DNA from: Iris pallida
Lineage: Eukaryota > Streptophyta > Magnoliopsida > Asparagales > Iridaceae
Assembly: GCA_029216955.1 (NCBI GenBank)
Contig: JANAVB010010791.1
Location: 4,246,158-4,310,157 of the forward strand
Length of the DNA stretch: 64,000 bases
Direction of reading: 5' to 3'
Shown here: piece after piece, positions 10,388-21,940 of the stretch
How the letters are laid out: each line of letters begins with the position of its first letter
Numbering within the stretch: position 1 is the stretch's first letter
The notes under the pieces: generated by a model
Told to the model about the DNA's origin: nothing
The model's database searches: none
The model's input: only the letters and a program-made list of their open reading frames with translations
Position numbers and translations under genes: made by a program

Positions 10388-10461
<74 letters not shown>
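10338..10461. repeat. (AT)n with poly-T and a 20-bp duplication
   Basis: A poly-T run (~10350-10370) is flanked by two copies of CATAATAACCTTGGAAGAT (10320 and 10374), the second followed by an ~70-bp AT run. The run and its flank appear to have expanded by slippage. Confidence 0.9.
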
Positions 10462-10467
<6 letters not shown>

Positions 10468-12538
10468 TAATAATAACTATAATAAATTAACAAAATAATC
10501 TAGTAGTAACAATAATAATTTTGACATCATGTACTTATACCACATAATCAGTAGTTAATAAAAATAGTAATAAATATCATAATATAATTAATAACTAAAA
10601 CCATACTAATGATAATAGTATATATACATCCTTACTACAGTCAGGTATACTAATAATTACAAGTGTACATACTTTTTGCTATGAACATACCATCCTAGTT
10701 TAACTCATCCACCTCCCCTTGGTTACTATACTCTACAAAATAATTAAATAAATAAAACAAATTAATAAAGCAAACAACTCATACAAAAGGAGGAAGAAGA
10801 GGGGGAATATCAAATTTAAAGGGGCTGGAGGAAAAGAATGAAAGGAAGAGAGGAGAACGGAGAAGAGGAATAAGAAGAGACGAGAGGAGGTGCAAGCTCA
10901 CCTGGGTCGACGGAGGGAGTACCGGATGGAGAATCTCCGGCGTGGAGGCGCGAGATCGGGATCCCTGTGCTGGGCAATCGGCAGGCACGACGGTGAGCCC
11001 ATGTCTCCGGCATGGTGGCCGTGTGCACGCTGCAACGGGCTTCTCGCATGCGGCTGCCAGTGTGCACGGAAGTACGTGCACGCGTGGGCGTCGGTTCATA
11101 CGAATGCTGGGGAGACTTGGTGGAGGTGCTTGGGATGGGGATCATCGGAGTGGTGGCCGATCGAAGGTGGCAAGGTTAGTTTGGGGTTTTCTTTTGGGTG
11201 CTGGTGGTGTGAGATTTACTGTGGTGGTTCGCTGAAGGTGATCTGGCGTGGGCGGTACCGGAATTTGGAGGAGACAGTGGTGGTGACTATTGGGTAGGTA
11301 TGGATGATGAGGGGGGTTGGGTGACGGAGTTGGCGGTGTGGTGATGGCGTAGAGATGGTGGTGGTTTTGGGCGCCTGCGGGTGATAGCCAGGAGGTTGAA
11401 GACATGGGATTGGGTCGGTCGACGCGTAGGGATGAGGAGGCCGGGTGGACTCATGGGGTGGTGGTCGGCGGATGCGAGGTGATACGGATTTGTGGCGACG
11501 GTGTCAGGGGTGTTCCTGTAAGGTTGATGATGGTGTTGGTTGTGGCCTTTGTGGCAGCGACGGAAATGACTGGGAGGAGGAGTGCGGCGGTGGATGATTT
11601 GTTGGAGTTGGTTTCTGGTGATGCTGATGGTTGCTAGATGGTTGAACCAGATTTGCGGAGGGAAATTTTGGATTATTGCGGGGATCGTGTCTTGTGTGAC
11701 ACATGGGCGATGATGGTGTCCGGGGTTGTCGGACACGGAGAGGAATATGTATATGTAAAAGGAAATAAATAGTAGATGGGACAGGGACACGGACAAGATG
11801 CACGACACCTTTATGGAGAAACTTTTGATTATGAAATTTTGGAAAAAGAGCAAGAGCCTCTCCTTATATAGGAGGTGGAAGCTCCTACTTGGATAAGGAT
11901 TATGGATTTTAAACCCCGATGGATAATTCCATCCTTTCATTCAACTTGATTTAAAATTTATTTTAATCCGATCCGAATCAAATCTCGATAAAACCTTCCT
12001 TTAATTTAAAGTCTATTTAAAATAACATCTTTTCCACTTTAAATTATCATATTTAATTAAATATTAACTCAAACAAAATTTCAAATATCATTTTCATAAA
12101 TAATACAATATAATAATAATTAATTTCAAAAATCATGATAAATGTTTAAATATTTGAAATAGCATTTTGTAATAAAATAATTATAACTCATTTTCGTAAA
12201 ATCAAAGTGGACATGAAATAATTTCATGTCACTCGCACACAAATAATATATTTACATAAAATAATAGAATTCTAAATTCCTACTTATATTTGTACCATAA
12301 ACTAAAATAACATTTTTATATTAAATAAATAAATAACGTTTGTCAAATTTCGACGCGACACAATAATCAAAATAAAATACTTATTTTCTATACGAAAAAA
12401 TCTTTTAATAAAACATTTGTGTATAAAATATATACCATCTCGCAAATTCGCACGTGACGTACAATAAGAAGAACAAAAATCAATACCAAATTCTTATTTT
12501 TTTTTTTAAAATTATAGTAAAAATTTAGGGGATTTACA

Positions 12539-14880
12539 GTGCGATTCTTTAGGATTAGCTTGATATCTTGCACAAATGCAAACGCTAAACATGATATCAG
12601 GGCGACTAGCAATTAAATAAATTAAACTATCAATTATACCTCGATACTTATGCTGGCGACTAGTTTGCCACTTTCATCAATATCAAGTTTTGTTGACGTT
12701 GCCATTGGCATACCGATAGGTTTTACGTTGTCGAAGTCATACTTCTTCTGCAAATCCTTCGTGTACTTGGCTTGATTGATAAAGGTTTCCTGCGAGTCCT
12801 GTTTGATCTAGAGTCCTAGGAAGTAGTTGAGCTTTCCCGTCATACTCATTTCAAACTCACTCTACATATACTTAACAAAATCTTGACAAAATTTCTCGTT
12901 AATAGAACCAAAAATAATGTCATCTACGTAAATTTGCACAAGTAAAATACTGTCAACTGAAGATTGATAAACAGGGTTGTATCAACTCTTCCTTTTAAAA
13001 AACTATTTTCAAGTTGGAAAGCACTTAGACGTTCATACCAAGCATACGGTGCTTGTTTAAGACCATAACGTGCTTTTCTAAGCTTGAAAACATGATCAAG
13101 TTTTTAAGATTCTTCAAAACCAGGGAGTTGCTTCACAAAAACTTCTTCCTTCAAAAATCCGTTCAAAATACATTTTTCACATCCATTTGAATTTTTTTAA
13201 AATTATGAAAACATTCAAATGCACAAAATATGTGAATGGACTCTAGTCTATCAACATGAGCATATGTCTCGTCATAATCAATCCCTTCTTTTTTATTATA
13301 ACCTTGTGCAACTAGACGTGCTTTGTTGCGTAGAACGTGTCCATCCTTACTCATTTTATTTCGGAACACCCATTTGGTACCAATTATCGATTGATCAATA
13401 GATTTAGGAACAAGTTTCCAAACTTGATTTTTCTTAAGTTGATTAAGTTCTTCTTCCATGGCATCAATCCAAAACTTATCAGAAAACTACTGACTTAGGT
13501 TCTACTTGAGAAATGAAAGCTACATTTTCTGCTATATATCTAGTAGAAGAACGCGTACCTACTCTTTTAGATACATTACCTGTTATGAGTATCTCTGGAT
13601 GGTCTAGCATGAATTTCATCTTCTTAGGTAGACTTTCCAGATAGCCCTCATTGGTAGCAGTATCTTCAGGTGTCTTAAATTTGTTTTGTACATCCTCATC
13701 ATCACTGTCGCTAGATCTCTGACTATTGAGCTCATCAAAAGTAATATTAATAGATTATTCAACAATCATAGATCTTTTATTAAAAATTCTATATCCCTTA
13801 CCTTTGGTAGCATACCCGAGAAATATCCCTTCGTCTACCTTCGAATCAAACTTACCCAAGTTGTCCTTGGTGTTCGGGATAAAATAAAGAACAACCAAAA
13901 ACTTTGAAATAATAAATGTTTAGAACCCTTCCAAATCATAATTCATAAGGGGTTTTCTTCGATATAGGTCAAATTAATACCCTATACAAAATACGACATG
14001 CTGTATTTACAGCTTCTGTCTAAAAATATTTAGGAAGATTATGCTGATTCAGCATGACTCTAGCTATATAGCTTAGAGTATGATTCTCCCGCTCCACAAT
14101 ACCATTCTTTTAAGGAGTTCTAGGACAAGAAAACTCGTGATAATATCCACTATCATCATAAAATATTTTGAAATCAGCATTTATGAATTTGCCGCCATGA
14201 TCACTTCGGATTTGAGTAATCATGAAGCCTTTTTTATTTTGTACCTTTTTATAAAATACTTGAAATTTAAAAATAGCATCACTTTTGTTTGATAAAAAGT
14301 ACACCCAAGTATAGCGAGGGAAATCATCGACTATAACAAAAGCATAGAGTTTACCGCCAAGACTAGCGACTCTAGTAGAACTATACAAATCTATATGAAT
14401 CAACTACAAAGGTCTAGAAGTGCTTACATCATTGATGGATTTAAACGATGACCTAGTTGCCTTTTTCTTTTCACAGTCTAAACATACCATATCTCTCTTG
14501 AAGGTAAATTTTGGGAGTTCTTTTACCAGCTTTTAGTGTATAGCTTTGAGATAGTGTCCATATTTGCATGTCCTAACCTCACGTGCCATAGCCAGCTTTC
14601 ATCCTGATTGGCTACTAAGCACTTACTTGCAACGTTAGTAAATTCTAGAAAGAAAACATAAATATTATCTTCCTTGATCCCTTCATATACAGGATTTCCA
14701 GTAGACATCTCATATATAGAGTATTTGTCTTTCACAAAATTGATGTCATAACCATTATCTGCCAAATGACTTATGCTCAATAGGTTATGTATCAATTCTG
14801 TGACTAGACAAACGTCCTTTATTTCTTGATAGGGAGACATACCAATAGTATCGTTACCTATAATATCATCTCTCATATTG
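12539..14880 (-). pseudogene. Copia-1 pol: GAG-pre-integrase, integrase, RT, start of RNase H
   Basis: Minus-strand order. GAG-pre-integrase at 14876-14523 (LLSISHLADNGYDINF, SWLWHVRLGHANMDTI). Integrase core at 14403-14110 (HIDLYSSTRVASLGGK, VIVDDFPRYTWVYFL, RSDHGGKF); beyond a stop, its third acidic motif (NGIVEREN) and NQHNLPKYF read at ~14100-14040. RT at 13459-12700, with WKLVPK, GTKWVFRNK, KARLVAQGYNKKEGIDYDETYA, then LRKARYGLKQAPYAWYERL (~13080-13020) and the catalytic YVDD at 12930-12919. It ends in ASRPDIMFSVCICARYQANP next to the solo LTR. Several stops interrupt it. All polyprotein modules are recognisable, so the copy was once autonomous. Confidence 0.9.
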
Positions 14881-14899
14881 TTGCCGAAGAAAACATATC

Positions 14900-16766
14900 A
14901 TTCTTTCTTCATCGATAGCATAGCGAATAAAGATACATCACCAGTCATGTACCGCGAACATATGCTACCGAGTATCTACTTGCTTTTAGCATGAGAGAGT
15001 TAAGGGTCCACCTACAAAACAAGCAGATGAATCCCTTGGAACCTATTTCTTCAAGGGTCTATTATGATTAGTCTTAGGAATCGAAGCAAGTAAATTTGTG
15101 TCAACAAGATTTCTATCTCTATAGTACTATGATATGTGCCCATGTGTACCACAATATGTGCATGTTACTTTTGAAATTGTGTTCTTCGTTTCTATGTTGA
15201 CAATTTTCTTGTGTGTCTTTCTTGGAAACTTGTATGTAAAAGCATAATTGTGAGAAGCGTGTTGCTTAGGTGCTTTCTTTGGTTTAGTCATGTGTATGCT
15301 TGGTATTAGAACTAACCTTAGGCCGTGTAACAGGTATGACATATTTACCTAACTTGATCTCTAACTTTTTAGAGATAGCACAAGACTCCTCGAATTTAGT
15401 AGTCATATCTGTGAGTCTTTGCTCAGTGACTAAGTGTCTCTTCTTTTCCATGTCATAAAGTTCTTGCACATTGATATAGTCGCTTTCTTTCTTTTTTATG
15501 GTGAGGATAGCCTCATGATAATCCAATTTATGTTTGGCTATCTCCTCCGTGTTACTGGTAATAGATGTCTCTTTAATGTCTTCAATAAGATTAGACAATC
15601 TAGCTACTTCGGTTGTGTATACCTTAATCACTTTACGAGATTGCTTGTACTTGTCCAACACATTTATGTGTTCTTTAAGTAGTTCACTAAAGGCATTTTC
15701 TAATTCATTGATAGTAAAATCATCATACAGAGGTTTCTCAGATACCATATCGAATACCATCAGACAGACATTTGTACTGTTGTTGGGTCTGTCCTCCTCC
15801 TCTGATTCATTGGCCTCACTTTTGTGCCAGATGCTAGTGTTAGCGCACATTCGACCAGTTGTAGCTTTTCTGCTCGATCGTGATCAGTCATATGGATTGT
15901 TCTTCTTTGATAATGGATAGTCCTTCTTTATATGCCCTGATTTCTTGTATCCGAATCAGATTGTTTCTTCTTCGTTGCATTCGTAGATGTCTTTCTTCTT
16001 TCGGTTTAATCTCTCAAACTTTAAGAACTTTCTAAAAAATTTGACCAGCAGGGCCTGTTTATTACTATCGGAATCTTCTTCGTCAGAATCATTGTATGAG
16101 ACTCTTTTGGCTTGAGCTTTAAAAGCAATTGATTTTTCTTTGGGAGTTGCTTCTTCAAATTCTTACAAGTCTAGCTCATGGGCCATGAGCTTGCCTATCA
16201 GTGTCACCAATGTCATCATGCTGAGGTCGTTTCCTTCTATGATCGTGGTAGCCTTCGGGTTCCAGTTCTTTGTAAGAGTCCGTAGTACCTTCCTGATCTT
16301 TCCATGATTGCGGTTATCCTTACCAAGAGATTGTAAATGATGAGTAATATCAAGGAAACTAGTGAACATCTGTGTAATTGACTTACCGAGTTTTATCGAA
16401 GTCCCTTCATGAGTTACCTCGAGAAGTCTCCAAATTTTATTAGACGTCGTACAGGTTGCTACGTGATTAAACTTGGTTTTGTCAATTGCACAAAATAGTG
16501 CATTGATGGCTCGTGCATCTAGACCAGACTTTGTCTTTTCATGCTTCGTGTATTTGTCATGTGGCTTGTCCACCAATATACCATCAATCACTATTCTAGG
16601 CGGTTTATTGTAACCGTCTATAACTATCGACCAAAGATCGAAGTCCAGGTGACTTTAAAAAGAAACTCATTCATATTTTCTAGTAGGTATAATTCATTTC
16701 ATCAAATAGTGGGGGTCTATTTGTGGATTGTCCTTCATCGTTGAACATCTATTTAATGGCTGCCAT
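14900..16766 (-). pseudogene. Copia-1 gag
   Basis: A minus-strand ATG at 16766 is followed within a few codons by a stop, then by GQSTNRPPLFDEMNY, the N-terminal gag pattern shared with copia-2 and copia-3. The 142-codon piece 16591-16163 carries ARAINALFCAIDKTKFNHVATCTTSNKIWRLL, typical of the copia gag (UBN2/retrotran_gag) fold. At 16150-16000 a Lys/Glu-rich linker is read, then a decayed first zinc knuckle (GYKKSGHIKKDYP). Piece 15850-15284 is coiled-coil-like. Piece 15342-15127 ends with CTYCGTHGHI, the start of a second CCHC knuckle. Stops and shifts are frequent. Confidence 0.8.
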
Positions 16767-16806
16767 AGATATATACTCTCTAGATGGTTATGTATATGTA
16801 TAACCT

Positions 16807-16818
16807 GCTCTGATACCA
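16807..16818 (-). promoter_or_regulatory. Primer binding site (initiator tRNA-Met), copia-1
   Basis: The minus strand reads TGGTATCAGAGC, complementary to the 3' part of plant initiator tRNA-Met, two bases inside the LTR end at 16821. Confidence 0.9.
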
Positions 16819-16820
16819 AC

Positions 16821-17898
16821 TCTAGGACCGTTAAGAACCTCTAGAGGAGGCGTAAATAGAGTGTATGCATGTGAAATATAAATTATCACCAGTTAGAAAA
16901 TATTTAGAACTATATACTATGGCCGATAAATGACAGTAAATAAATTGCAGTAAAGTAAGGGTCAAGAAGATCAAACTTAGTGACACGACGATGTATACTA
17001 GTATCTCTCATAAAGGACTAGTCCAGTCTCAAGTACTCTTGCTTGACGTTAATCCACTACGTCACAAGCTAATTGGGAGCTTGTAGTCTCTTACAACACC
17101 GTGCTTGGAGACGAGCGCCCGACCGACTCCAGAGGGTAATTTTAAAAATTAGAACATTTTTTGAATGCAGCCTCCGATACAATTCTTCAGTAGCAAAACT
17201 CTAGATTGAGCAAAACTGTACTGGGTTTGGCTAATAGTGGTATATGCTTGATTTAAAAGCTTAGGCCTATATAAAACACTTTAGAATGAATAGAGAAGAG
17301 AAGGAATGAGTGCTTTGGAAATGGAAAAGTTCTTCTCTATTTATAGTATTTTTTTAGACCGAATTCAGGCAGAGTGTGGATGCAGAAATCTCGCATTTGA
17401 ACGTTGGATGCATAATTGGAGTGGTTTTAAACCAAAAATCAAAACTGACTAGATCAAACTCGGACCGACTTCTGTCCGAGTTCTGCCTTTGTTAGGTCAG
17501 AACTGTTGGGCCAAAATCTGTATAGGTTTTAAGCTTTTTAGAAGTGTAGAGTATTTTGATTTTGTATATATGGATATGTAGGCTATTTTGTTTGTGGACT
17601 GAGAAAAACCTAAGCCACTACCGATCCTGATCAACCTTACATATTTTTCATAGACTCAATAAAAATAAAAATAAAAATATATAAGAAAATATGAAAAAGC
17701 ATGATCTTGATTCTAGTGCATTTGGTTCTTGATGACGACGTGATGTTTATAGTAGTAGGATGTAGATGCAGTAAGACGTAGATGCAGACGTTCTTCTTAT
17801 TTGAAACCTGAAATCCTGTAGCAGTAGTATTTTACGTATCAACCAAAGTTGATGTTGATTATCAAAATCTGGTGTTATCATTAACCAATGGGCCAACA
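16821..17898 (-). repeat. Copia-1 5' LTR (1,078 bp)
   Basis: Sense start TGTTGGCCCATTGG at 17898. Sense end is CCTAGA at 16821, where copia-2 has CCTACA, so the canonical CA end appears mutated. The TATA region is the complement of CTCTATTTATAGTA (~17335-17348). The U3 carries repeated CCGAGTTCTG/GAACTCGG words (17443-17506). Flanked on the right by GGACA. Confidence 0.85.
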
Positions 17899-18824
17899 GG
17901 ACAAACTCCAAGCAAGTATACCTTGCCTATTTTATTTATAATATTTGTATGCTTTACTTTTATCTGTCATTTACCTATTATACTGTTACATGTTTTCCTA
18001 TTCATACTTGCATACTCTCCTGATTATATATGTTTCTAATTATACATGTTCCTGATTAGTCATAATGATACGAGAGGGGAGGTACACGAATGAATGATGA
18101 ATTGCACGCTAGGTGACCTTATATGTTATTGTTTAGACCCGTTCCTTGTTAGAAGACTGACTGGACGTATCGTGGATGCGAGACAGACAGTAACATTTGG
18201 GAGGGAAGGACGACTACTACTTGCGTGGGCTATGCTGTGCACTTACACTCTATATTACATATATATTTATTCGGGGAGGATTCCTGTTTTAAATGTTACA
18301 ACCTCTCTTAGATACCGTTGAGACTCCGACATGGTGCCACGGCTATATCTATACTCCTATCATGTTGTTTTTTATTTTGGAGATGCCTACGTTTGCAAAC
18401 GTCATCCTCAAATTATATTGCATATAGGTGGCTAGACATGATTAGTATTCGTTGTCTATGTGACTCCTATTTAGTTCATGTTATTTACTGTATTTCTTAT
18501 GGTATGTATAATATATATCTTGCTACATCTCTCTGAGGAACTAGTGATCTCTCTAGGTTATTGCTGGTTTCCTTTCAGGTATTTGTTGTGATCTGACATA
18601 GGCATATTGGGAGCTAAATCTTCGAGATCTTTGGGTATCGTTAGTTGATGAAATCTATCTGTTCTTCTTAGTTATTTATTTTCTTAGTTCATAGTATAGT
18701 TAGTGTCGTGGATGATATTATTATGATTACATGGACACTTGTTCCGATCTTCACAGATTATGCATATACTTAGCTGACATGTTGACGTATCCTAGTCCTA
18801 CGTATTTTAGGGCTGGGCGTGACA
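17899..18824 (+). repeat. LTR D: 3' part of the first LTR in a tandem LTR series
   Basis: It matches 30293-30471 plus 34052-34814 almost throughout (for example AAGTATACCTTGCC, GGTACACGAATGAATGATG, GTTAGAAGAMTGACTGGACG, GGAGATGCCTACGYTTGCRAA). It ends GGGCGTGACA at 18824. Its 5' part was separated by the copia-1 insertion. ORFs at 18094-18536 have paralogous shadows at 34055-34497 and no known domain. Confidence 0.75.
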
Positions 18825-19200
18825 ACTTGCCTCACTTTCACATCAAATGATCATGTTAGCCATTTTTCTTGGTGATGAGCAACATGTGCTTGACTTTTCA
18901 TACTTTCTTGGTCTCTTCCTTGCCATGGGAAATTCTAGATGTGGCACGACCTTTTGCAATTGCAGTATGTTGGCTTATTGTCTTGGTTTTTTCTTTTTCT
19001 AGGGTGTCTTCTCAAACTTTAGAAACTTCTTGACTTTCCTTTAGGTCAAGGAAATTTCTTCCTCGTTAGAACCCACATCATGATTGTCAACTTTGAACTG
19101 ACCTTGTGATGATTTGCCTTTAGAGCAATTGCCTTCTCTTTCTCGTTCTCCCTAGCTTATTTTAAATTTTGTGGACAATTTTTTTATAAGTTGTGTAGAA
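18825..19200 (-). pseudogene. Spacer A: antisense copia gag remnant between LTR D and LTR E
   Basis: 376 bp between an LTR end (GTGACA) and the next LTR start (TGTAAACCC). The minus strand reads like the Lys-rich linker of copia gag (KEKAIALKA, then Asp/Glu-rich, then KFKKF and poly-Lys) with stops; the best reading is in the paralogous spacer B. No PBS of the initiator-tRNA-Met type follows the LTR end. Confidence 0.55.
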
Positions 19201-20969
19201 TGTAAACCCTCCTAAATTTTATATTCTATTTTCAGCTTAAATAATATTTTCGTGGCTTTTTTTATTTTTAAATAATATTTTTATTATATAAATAACCTTA
19301 GTCATGGTTGATATTGGTTATGCATAACGACTAGAAAATATTGCATGGCTAGTGTAGTCGTATACCATGACTAATATGTTAGACATGATAGGATTGACAT
19401 AGCCATAACCATGTCATGTGTACTGAATTAAGTTAAGTTGTGACATCCTTCATAAATACCACTATATAAATATTTAATATATATATATATAAATTATTTT
19501 ATTATAAGGATTCCTTGGTTATTTAAACCCATATGTATATATGTAGGTATGGGGGATTTATACACATATACATATATTAAACATATGTGTCATGACCTGC
19601 TCTCGAATAATTGGGTACGAATAATGCTACGCCTGGCCTATATTGGTGCGAGCATCGGTAGTTAGTCGTCTAAACCTTAGGAATCATCAAAGATAAAATA
19701 TATCGATTACTAATCACAGCAACTAGACGTACAAGCAAATCCCAGCTACACAAAATCACAGAGTCCACTATCAGTATTTAGTACAACATGCATGTCTGAT
19801 CTCCGAAAACAAATTTGGTAAATTATATCATCAAAGAAAGAATAATACAACTGATACATTAAAAGTGCTCTATTCTAATCTTCTAGAGTCTTCTATGAGT
19901 CATCGTCCAATACAATGCCATCCTCATGCCCTGGTCTAATATGTAACGATCCAGTCTAAAAAGGATCAAAGTACAATGTAACTCAATCTTACTCAATAAT
20001 AAGATGCAATAGTACATAAAATAGCAACGACAGTAAATAACAAGTAAACTGGAATGTACCTAAAATCATGCACTAACTACGTAAAACATGTGCAATAGAA
20101 CACCAATAAATATGTAGGGATATAATGAATAAGGCATATCATAGACGATGTGCTAGCGGTCACCCAAGTAAAGCAATAGATGTAAGGCACATCGTAAAAA
20201 ATACGCTAGCTGTCAAGTAATGGACGTAAGCCATGTTTTTTGACGATGCTAGCTATCATGTGAATGTCCATAGGCCAACTAAACTACATGTCTCATGAGT
20301 GTTCTCCCTTCCAACACGAAACAAAAACACTTCAAGCAAGTCAGAAACACGAGAAACATGTCAAGCAAGTGATTTAGTGCAATTATGCATGTAATGCTGC
20401 TAAGTAAAGTTGAGGCACACATACTTTCCTTTTATCGGATGTTGGCAAATGTCTCTAAATCCACCTAAAATGGTTAAGGAATATTGATTAGAAAATATCT
20501 TAAGATTTCCTAGAAAATTCCTAGTAGTACTTAATAATACTATTTCTATTACTAGCTAGACATCTAACTAATTATCAAATATTATTATGCTAATAATCTA
20601 CTAATATTACTAATCAACAATATTTATACAAGTACTAAAGAAATATTAGCAAAGATTCTAATCTAAAGTATTAGCTACAATATTAATCTAAACTAAATAT
20701 TATCTAGATTAAAAACCATTAACAAAATCTTAACTAAAATACTTAATAATATTAACTAAAAATATTTTTTTCCTTTTTCTTTTTCAGCATAGCCCATATG
20801 GGCCCAAAATGACTAAAATCCATATCAACCCAATAGATATTAACCATTTTATTAAAGCCTTTACTCCAAATCCCAGCCCACAATCCTGGCCAACTAGACA
20901 GCCCACATCTAGCCCGGTCCACAAGATAACCCTCTTCCTAGGTCCAAATACCACAGAAGACCAATACAA

Positions 20970-21000
20970 GGGTAAAGTGCATTTAAACCCTCCTTAGATG
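20970..21000 (+). repeat. MULE left terminal inverted repeat (core)
   Basis: GGGTAAAGTGCATTTAAACC followed by CTCCTTAGATG; 28 of the first 29 bases match the inverse of the right end. A (CT)n tract at 21177-21212 and CAAACCCTAAA repeats (21232-21310) follow, likely the promoter/leader of the transposase gene. Confidence 0.9.
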
Positions 21001-21940
21001 TCACGAAAACACAATTAAAGACTTCCTGATTTGAAAAACCCAAAAAGTTAAGAAAATGCTTAAATCACCCCCTAATCTAACTTTTCTGTTAACCAGTGTT
21101 AACTCTTGGGTGAAATAACCAAATTACCCCTATAACATAATCGAAGCATAGAACCAACGTTTCATTTCTATTCTCAACTCTCTCTCTCTCTCTCCCGTTC
21201 TCAACTCTCTCTCCCCCGTTCCAAAATCTGTTTGCAAACCCTAAATCTCTTTGCAAGCCCTAAATCTATTTGCAAACCCTAAAATGAAGCTGCAAACCCT
21301 ACATCGAAGCCTAAAACCCGACGTTTTATTTCTATTCTCAACTCTCTCTCGCTGCTGTTGGTCGATAGGAGTGGAGATCGGAGTGGAGATTTTGAATATT
21401 TTTGGCTTATTAGGGAATTCTCGAACTGGTACATTCGAAAACCCTAGTTCTCTAAAATTTCCTACACTTTTGAACGTAGTGCATGAATGATGTCAGTAGG
21501 AGCGAAAATTTCTGAATATTTTGAGAAAAATGCATGAATGATGTCTGTACGAGTGGAAAATATCTGTTTCATGTATGATATTTGTTAAATTTCATAATTT
21601 TTTAAGAAAAAATACAGGAATAATGTTTGTATATTGTTGTTGGTGGTGCTGTTTGTTGTCTATTGTCTATATATGGGCTGTTTGTAGTATATGGGTTGTT
21701 TGTTATTAGTAGTTATAATCCTTGTATGTACGTAGGATTAAATTAGTTGAATTTATATTAAATTAGTTGTCTGTTGTCCCTATCTTTGTCTATAAATTGT
21801 TGAATTTATATTAAATTAGTTGACTGTCTGTTTGTCTATATATTATTGTTTCTATATTAAATTAGTTGTACATAGGGAACTGTCTTTTGTTAGTTTTTTC
21901 ATATATGTTGTTTCCTGTGTGTATATGTGCAGAGGGATTA

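Larger units (their letters stand above)
8675..12538 (-). mobile_element. Solo LTR (gypsy type, 3.86 kb) inside copia-1 pol
   Basis: It starts TGTAACATCCC on the plus strand and ends GGGGATTTACA, so both orientations open with TGTAA. Flanks GTGTG (8670-8674) and GTGCG (12539-12543) match at four of five positions, consistent with an aged 5-bp duplication, and RNase H codons join across it. A minus-strand TATA (TATATAAGG, ~11864-11872) ~670 bp from 12538 sets the orientation. Downstream of it are GTGTCC/GGACAC words (11690-11810) and a GC-rich 10.9-11.7-kb zone typical of R-U5 in long LTRs. Overlapping two-strand ORFs at 10779-11940 lie there and show no known domain. No internal region or PBS is present. 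Confidence 0.75.
5539..17898 (-). mobile_element. Copia-1: Ty1/copia retrotransposon, minus strand, nested and decayed
   Basis: In element order (right to left): 5' LTR 16821-17898, initiator-tRNA-Met PBS 16807-16818, gag, GAG-pre-integrase, integrase, RT and RNase H, an extra 3' ORF, a polypurine-like tract and the 3' LTR (5539-6468, truncated on its left). The order integrase before RT identifies Ty1/copia. The pol is interrupted by a 3.86-kb solo LTR at 8675-12538. The right flank after the LTR is GGACA; the left partner lies beyond the Tat-like remnant. Many stops and shifts show that it is dead. Confidence 0.9.

Noticed and set aside
10283..10493. Tyr/Ile and poly-Lys ORFs
   Set aside because: Translation of an AT microsatellite and poly-T run.
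10779..11940. GC-rich ORFs (up to 217 codons) that could be a host gene
   Set aside because: They occur on both strands in the R-U5 zone of a solo LTR; similar GC-rich zones occur in LTR C and LTR F. No conserved domain or splice structure is seen.
18094..18536. Two short ORFs that recur at 34055-34497
   Set aside because: Repeated because the LTR is repeated. The two copies differ by substitutions without codon pattern, and there is no domain.
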